From: Mycobacteroides sp. LB1
GTDB lineage: Bacteria; Actinomycetota; Actinomycetes; Mycobacteriales; Mycobacteriaceae
Assembly: GCF_013449725.1 (NCBI RefSeq)
Contig: NZ_JACCFF010000001.1
Location: 62,001 to 126,000, forward strand
Direction: 5' to 3'
DNA length: 64,000 nucleotides
Part shown: piece after piece, positions 58,892 to 64,000 of the stretch
Position numbering within the stretch: position 1 is the stretch's first letter
Layout: every line of letters starts with the position of its first letter
Made by a program: the position numbers and the translations under genes
The notes under the pieces: generated by a model
Told to the model about the DNA's origin: nothing
The model's database searches: none
Seen by the model: only the letters and a program-made list of their open reading frames with translations

Positions 58892-59845
58892 GTGACTGCA
58901 CAAGAGAAGACGGAGTCCGCACCAACTCAGGGCGCGGAGCCCGTCCTTGACGTGAACGGCTCCGGAGTTCAACCTCCGGTCTCCGACCGGATACGCCGGG
59001 CTTTCTGGTGGTTGGAGCGCTTCGCGCCCGCCATCGGATCGCGGTGGGCCGTCGAACTGTGGTGCACCCCGCCGGTCATCGAGTCGAGTCTGCGCATGCC
59101 GCCCGGCGTGCCCCCCGGCGAGCCGCTGGAGGCCCACTGGGACGGGCACCGTATTGCGGGTGAGTCGTGGGGCGAAGGGCCGACGGTCTATCTGGTCCAC
59201 GGCTGGGGCGGGCAGCGCACACACCTGGGGATCTTCATCAAGCCTCTCCTGCAGGCCGGTTACCGCGTCATCGCCTTCGACCTGCCCAGCCACAACGAGT
59301 CCGCCCCGGGCGCGCTCGCACCGGGGCGAACCACGCTCATCGAGTGCGCGCACGCGGTCGCGGCCGTCATCAAGGAGCACGGGCCCGCCCACGCGGTGGT
59401 GGCCCACTCCCTGGGGTCCAACGCGACCACGTTCGCCGCTTCCTACGGCGCATCCGTGGGCCGTTTGGTGTACCTGGCGCCGATGGGTGATTTCCCCCTG
59501 TACCTCGATCTGTTCGCCGCGCGGCACGGCTTCGGCAAGCGGATACGCGCCGGACTGCAGCGTCAGCTGGAGCGCCGCATCGAGATGACGCTGCCCGAAA
59601 CCGAGTTGGTCCGCGTCGCTGCGACCGCCGGGCATCCCCCGCTGCTGCTGATTCACGACCCCGACGACCCGGACACCCCCTATGAGTGCAGCGAGCGCCT
59701 AGCGGATTCATGGCCTGGAGCCCGTTTGATGGCGACCAAGGGACTCGGGCGCCTGGCGCACTTCCGAATCCTGCGGCACCGCCCCGCGATCAACGCCGGT
59801 CTCGAATTCATCGGTCCTGCCTCCGAGCAGCACGCTGACGCCTAA
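58892..59845 (+). CDS. Alpha/beta hydrolase
   Basis: 317 residues from GTG at 58892 (a longer upstream frame overlaps the barstar gene and is not supported). Oxyanion region [13 protein letters not shown], nucleophile serine in [13 protein letters not shown], acid in HDPDDPDTP and a late HFRILRH histidine, completing a Ser-Asp-His triad. Substrate unknown. Ends 4 bases inside the convergent NRPS gene; it could supply lipid or thioester editing, but this is speculation. Confidence 0.85.
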   Translation: MTAQEKTESAPTQGAEPVLDVNGSGVQPPVSDRIRRAFWWLERFAPAIGSRWAVELWCTPPVIESSLRMPPGVPPGEPLEAHWDGHRIAGESWGEGPTVYLVHGWGGQRTHLGIFIKPLLQAGYRVIAFDLPSHNESAPGALAPGRTTLIECAHAVAAVIKEHGPAHAVVAHSLGSNATTFAASYGASVGRLVYLAPMGDFPLYLDLFAARHGFGKRIRAGLQRQLERRIEMTLPETELVRVAATAGHPPLLLIHDPDDPDTPYECSERLADSWPGARLMATKGLGRLAHFRILRHRPAINAGLEFIGPASEQHADA

Positions 59846-62800
59846 AGCAGCCCGAGTAGCTCCATATCGGTGACGTACTTGACGATGTTCGCCGCCGAGA
59901 CCTGAGGGATGTCCGGATTATCGCTATCAGGCCCAATCTTGGCTTCCTGCACCGCCGCACGGAAACGATCGGCCGGCGCGAATGAACCGACAGTCGGCAC
60001 AACGGGACTCACTCTCTCGGGGTCCTGCACCAGCGTCAGATACATCTGCTGCACCGAATTTCGCCGATGCTTATCGGGAAGCGCCTGTAGGGCGGTCCCG
60101 AACCGCTGCAACCAATTCTGGAAGTCGTCGATGCGCTCGATCGGGTACCCGGCCTCGATCAACCAATCGACGTACTCGTCGAGACCGATGCCGTCATCGT
60201 GCGGGTTCATCACGTGATAGGTCTGGAACCCGTCAACCACTTGAACACCCAAGGTGGTGATCGCCTCGGCGACAAATTCCACTGGCAGCCCATCGAAGTG
60301 CGCACGCCTCCGATTGCCGTCGGCATCAAGGCGGTAGAACGACTTGGGTGCCAAGCCGGTGGTCACGATGCTCAGAATCATCTTGCTGAACACATCCGAT
60401 ACGTTCAGCTGACCTGCATAGGTGGTATCGGCCAGGATCATGTCGCAGCGGAAGACCCCGATCGGCAACCCGCACAGGTCATGGGCTTCACGCAGCAGCA
60501 CCTCTCCCGCCCACTTGCTACTGCCGTAGCCATTGGCGTACGAGTCCTTAATGGCACGCGTGGCACAGATATCGCGGATATCGGCGTCCTCGGTGAAGGC
60601 CACCCGTTTGATCGGGTCACCGACATTGGCCGTCGACACGAAGGTGAACATCTTCAGCTTCGTGGTGAACGCCAACCGGATCAGCTCTGCGGTGCCCGCC
60701 ACATTCGGTCCGAACAACTCGCCATAGGACAGCGCGCCGCTGACAACGGCCGCCGAATCGACGATCACGTCAACGGTATCGGCCAGCCGCTGCCAGGTTT
60801 CCTCGGTCAAACCGAGGCCTGCTTCGCCCTTGTCACCGGCGACGACCTCCAAATGGTCTTCGGCCAGTTCATGGAAGTGCCGCAACAGTTCCGGGTCGCC
60901 GCTGTCGAAAATCTGCTCCAGCCGGCGACGGGCCTCCTCGTCAGATGAGGCCCGTACCAAACAGATCAGCTTGCCGTCGAGCAGTTCCAGCTTTTCGAGC
61001 CATTGCAGCACCAGGTACCGCCCGAGGAAGCCGGTCGCCCCGGTCAGCAGTACGGTGCGTGCTTCCCTGCTGGGCTTCGGCAGTGTCGTTGCCACGCTGA
61101 GGGTTTTCGCGTCGATGAACTTGTCCAGCGTCAGGTCGGCGGCCCGCACCTCTGCGCCCTCGGAACCGTGCACGGCCACATAGCGCGGGTCGCTGGCATG
61201 CCTGTCCAGCTGCCCGCTCAGCCTGCTCACCGTGGGGGTGTCGAAGAGAGCACGGACGGTCAGGTGCGTGTTCATCGATTTGTTGATGGCGGCGATAAGA
61301 CGCATCGCAGACAGGGAGTCACCACCCAGATCGAAGAACGAGTCGTCGACACCGACGCGCGGCAGGCCGAGCACCTCCGCGTAGAGACCGGCCAGGGTCT
61401 CCTCGACCGGGTTCGACGGGGCACGGTACTGGGTTTCCTGATACTGCGGCTCCGGCAGCGCACGGGTATCAAGCTTCCCGTTGACCGTCAACGGCAAAGC
61501 GTCGATGACCACCACGGCCGCGGGCACCATGTAGGCCGGTATCCGCTCGGCCAGCGCCGCGCGCGCCTTGGCCGGCTCGATAACCCCGGTGACGTATCCG
61601 ACCAGGCGCTTATCGCCCGGACGATCCTCACGCACAATCACCACCGCCTGCTCGACGCCATCGAGATCGGCTAGCGCAGTTTGGATCTCGCCGAGCTCGA
61701 TGCGGTAGCCGCGGATCTTGACCTGATCATCGGCACGCCCCATATAGTGCAACTGCCCGTCGGTACCCCAACGGACCAAATCGCCGGTGCGATACATACG
61801 CAGTCCCGGTTGCCCAGGCTCTCCGAACGGGCACGCCACAAACCGCGATGCCGTCAGCCCTGACCGGTGCAGATAACCGGCCCCGAGCCCGTGGCCCGCG
61901 ATGTACAGCTCGCCGACCACGCCCGCCGGAACCCGCCGCATCCAGGTGTCCAGCACGAACAGCGCAGCCCCTGCCACCGGAACACCGATCGCCGGCGTCC
62001 CCGAACCCGCCGCCAGCGGCGGACTGACCGTCACACACAGCGTGCTCTCGGTAGGGCCGTAGGCGTTGACCATCAGCCGCCCCGGCGCCCACCGGTCCAC
62101 CATCTCGGCCGAGCAGGCCTCGGCAGCCACCACCAACGCCATGCCTTCCAGAGCTTCCGGAGACAGCGCGGCTGCGGCAGAGGGTGTCTGGTGCAAGACG
62201 GTGACTCGCTCGGAGACCAGGAATTCCTGAAAATCTTCCGGGACCAACGATTCGGGGACCACCACGAGGCTGCCACCGTGCAGCAGCGGACCCCAAATTT
62301 CTTCCACCGAGGCATCAAAGGCATACGAGTACCACTGAGACCACACCTGCCCCGGCCCCGACGGAATACCCAGGTGCTCATATCCCAGCACCTGCGTCAC
62401 GTTGTGGTGAGTTGTCGCAACGCCCTTGGGAATACCGGTGGTACCGGAGGTGTACACGATATGCGCAATATCGTCGGCAGCCGGCCCCGCCAACGCGGTG
62501 CTGGGCTGCGCACCCACTGCAGGACCGCTGATATCGATGACCGGCAACCCGTACCCATCGAGGCGCGAACGCAATATCGCACTCGCGATCGCGGTGACCG
62601 GACTGGCATCGGAGATCATGAATTCGATGCGCGCATCGGGAACCGCCGGGGCGATCGGCAGATACGCAGCACCGCTTTTGAGTACCGCAAGAATCGCGAT
62701 GATGGCCTCACCGCGACGCTCCGATAACAACGCCACACACTGTCCCGGACCGGCGCCATGGCCAATCAGTAAGTGCGCCAAACGATTCGATTCTTCGTCC

Positions 62801-64000
62801 AGTTCACGATAGGTCCACGAGCGCGGCCCGCAGCTGATCGCCACCGCCTCGGGAGTGCGAACCACCTGCGCCGCAAAAAGTTCCGGTATCGACACCGGCG
62901 TTACCGGCGCAGACAACGCGGCCCGATTGCCCAACTCATCCAGTCGGGCGCGCTCGTCGTCATCAAGTAGATCCACCGATGACAACCGAGCCAAGGGATT
63001 AGCAGTCACGGCCGACAAAACCCGATGCAGGCGCGCGATCAATGACTCGACACTCTGGAGATCGAATACATCGGTGCGGAACTCGACCGCACCGCCGATC
63101 CCGGCAGGCTCACCGGCCTCGGTGAAGCGCTCACCCAGAGAGAACGTCAGGTCCATGCGGGCGGTGTTGGTGTGCACCGGTATCTGAGTGATCCGCAGAT
63201 CGCCCAGCCCTAGTCCGGCGGCATCCTGCCCGGGGAGGTTCTGCCAAGTCAATCCGACCTGAACCAGCGGATGACTGCTCCGCGACCGGATCGGGTTCAG
63301 CCGCTCCACCAGCACTTCGAAGGGCACGTCCTGGTGTTCGAGCGCTCCGAGACTGCGGGTCCGGACCTGCCCGAGCAGGTCCGCGAACGTGGGATCGCCG
63401 TCGATATCGACGCGCAGCACCAAGGTATTGACGAAGAATCCCACCAGCTCATCAAGCGCGGGCTCATCGCGGCCGGCGACCGCGACACCCACCGCCACAT
63501 CGGAACTGGCGCTGATCTTCGACAGCAGTACGGCCAGGGCCGCCTGAATCACCATGAAGCTGGTGGCTCCGTGTTCACGAGCCAGCGAACGCACCGCGTG
63601 TTGCAGCTGCTCGGGCCATTCCAGATCCAGACTGGCACCGCGATAGTCGGCGACCGCCGGGTAGGGCCGGTCTGTGGGCAGCGAGAGATGTTCGGGCATC
63701 CCGGCCAACGCATCCTGCCAATAGGCAACCTGGGTGGCGATGGCGCTCTCGCTGTCTTCGAGGTCGCCGAGCTGATCACGTTGCCACAGTGTGTAATCGG
63801 CGTACTGCACAGGCAGCGGTGCCCAACGGGGTGCGTGTCCCCCGCACCGGCTGGCATACGCCACCGTCAGGTCACGCATGAGCGGGGCCACCGACCAGCC
63901 GTCGGCGGCGATGTGATGAACCGTGGCGACAAGTACGTGCTCGTCCCCGGGCACCGTGAAGAGCTTTGCGTTTATGGGGATCTCGACCGACAAGTCGAAC
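59842..64000 (-). CDS. Non-ribosomal peptide synthetase, C-terminal module (C-A-PCP-R)
   Basis: At least 1,386 residues; the frame is open at the right edge (the translation begins inside the condensation domain) so the gene is truncated by the window. Going towards the C-terminus: condensation domain with HHIAADGW; adenylation domain with the A3 loop [22 protein letters not shown] and [11 protein letters not shown]; peptidyl carrier with the phosphopantetheine serine in [12 protein letters not shown]; and a thioester reductase domain with [14 protein letters not shown] and the catalytic YGSSKWAGE. It would release its product as an aldehyde or alcohol. By eye the specificity residues read D-A-E-H-V-A-A-L-C, which I cannot match to an amino acid. 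No thioesterase is present. Confidence 0.93.
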   Translation of the reverse strand, partial: FDLSVEIPINAKLFTVPGDEHVLVATVHHIAADGWSVAPLMRDLTVAYASRCGGHAPRWAPLPVQYADYTLWQRDQLGDLEDSESAIATQVAYWQDALAGMPEHLSLPTDRPYPAVADYRGASLDLEWPEQLQHAVRSLAREHGATSFMVIQAALAVLLSKISASSDVAVGVAVAGRDEPALDELVGFFVNTLVLRVDIDGDPTFADLLGQVRTRSLGALEHQDVPFEVLVERLNPIRSRSSHPLVQVGLTWQNLPGQDAAGLGLGDLRITQIPVHTNTARMDLTFSLGERFTEAGEPAGIGGAVEFRTDVFDLQSVESLIARLHRVLSAVTANPLARLSSVDLLDDDERARLDELGNRAALSAPVTPVSIPELFAAQVVRTPEAVAISCGPRSWTYRELDEESNRLAHLLIGHGAGPGQCVALLSERRGEAIIAILAVLKSGAAYLPIAPAVPDARIEFMISDASPVTAIASAILRSRLDGYGLPVIDISGPAVGAQPSTALAGPAADDIAHIVYTSGTTGIPKGVATTHHNVTQVLGYEHLGIPSGPGQVWSQWYSYAFDASVEEIWGPLLHGGSLVVVPESLVPEDFQEFLVSERVTVLHQTPSAAAALSPEALEGMALVVAAEACSAEMVDRWAPGRLMVNAYGPTESTLCVTVSPPLAAGSGTPAIGVPVAGAALFVLDTWMRRVPAGVVGELYIAGHGLGAGYLHRSGLTASRFVACPFGEPGQPGLRMYRTGDLVRWGTDGQLHYMGRADDQVKIRGYRIELGEIQTALADLDGVEQAVVIVREDRPGDKRLVGYVTGVIEPAKARAALAERIPAYMVPAAVVVIDALPLTVNGKLDTRALPEPQYQETQYRAPSNPVEETLAGLYAEVLGLPRVGVDDSFFDLGGDSLSAMRLIAAINKSMNTHLTVRALFDTPTVSRLSGQLDRHASDPRYVAVHGSEGAEVRAADLTLDKFIDAKTLSVATTLPKPSREARTVLLTGATGFLGRYLVLQWLEKLELLDGKLICLVRASSDEEARRRLEQIFDSGDPELLRHFHELAEDHLEVVAGDKGEAGLGLTEETWQRLADTVDVIVDSAAVVSGALSYGELFGPNVAGTAELIRLAFTTKLKMFTFVSTANVGDPIKRVAFTEDADIRDICATRAIKDSYANGYGSSKWAGEVLLREAHDLCGLPIGVFRCDMILADTTYAGQLNVSDVFSKMILSIVTTGLAPKSFYRLDADGNRRRAHFDGLPVEFVAEAITTLGVQVVDGFQTYHVMNPHDDGIGLDEYVDWLIEAGYPIERIDDFQNWLQRFGTALQALPDKHRRNSVQQMYLTLVQDPERVSPVVPTVGSFAPADRFRAAVQEAKIGPDSDNPDIPQVSAANIVKYVTDMELLGLL

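Overview
This is a high-G+C (mostly 65-68 %) actinobacterial chromosome segment, almost certainly from a rapidly growing mycobacterium and most consistent with the Mycobacteroides abscessus-chelonae group. The first 29 kb keep the gene order known from Mycobacterium tuberculosis between the thrS and Rv2578c regions: thrS, HIT, pgsA, patA, pimA, Nudix, pdxS, tesB, pdxT, yebC, ruvCAB, yajC-secD-secF, a DppA-like lipoprotein, apt, relA, ppi, an MBL-fold hydrolase, hisS, and a radical SAM gene. A class A beta-lactamase gene sits directly behind ppi.

Layout. 1-6.6 kb: end of a zinc metallopeptidase, a radical SAM gene behind an SOS box, DoxX, a GGCT-like protein, an operon MBL-hisS-MmpS-like, and the ppi-bla pair. 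6.7-17.1 kb: one long leftward block ruvC-ruvA-ruvB-yajC-secD-secF-lipoprotein-apt-relA, with an SOS box before ruvC. 17.2-19.1 kb: an accessory trio of TetR regulator, isoprenylcysteine-type methyltransferase and PAP2 phosphatase that shares a GTCAAC-N4-GTTGAC palindrome. 19-29.3 kb: yebC, vitamin B6 synthesis (pdxS/pdxT) and the start of phosphatidylinositol mannoside synthesis (pgsA, patA, pimA). 29.4-36.4 kb: accessory genes, including a GlxA-type regulator with a 33-bp tandem repeat at its N-terminus, a small cysteine-containing exported protein, and a LuxC/LuxE-like fatty-acid-reductase pair. 36.4-36.9 kb: four tRNA genes (Val, Gly, Cys, Val). 37.2-38.6 kb: a somewhat lower-G+C flavoprotein oxidase.

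38.7-58.5 kb is a nearly complete purine salvage and degradation island. Guanine deaminase and 8-oxoguanine deaminase feed xanthine or urate; xanthine dehydrogenase (a fused Fe-S/Mo subunit plus a FAD subunit) with its maturation factors XdhC and a MocA-like nucleotidyltransferase makes urate; uricase, HIU hydrolase and OHCU decarboxylase give S-allantoin; a racemase, PuuE-type allantoinase and allantoicase carry it to ureidoglycolate. Transport is by an NCS2 permease fused to a degenerate OHCU-decarboxylase domain, an NCS1 permease and a DctA-type symporter, and a GntR/FCD regulator sits in the middle. No recognisable ureidoglycolate lyase is present; a CitE-like DUF6986 protein translationally coupled to allantoicase is the natural candidate for work near that step.

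The window closes with a barstar-like gene, an alpha/beta hydrolase and the 3' part of a non-ribosomal peptide synthetase whose last module ends in a thioester-reductase domain; that gene runs off the right edge. I see no phage, insertion sequence or CRISPR array. No stretch of more than 300 bases lacks a gene.
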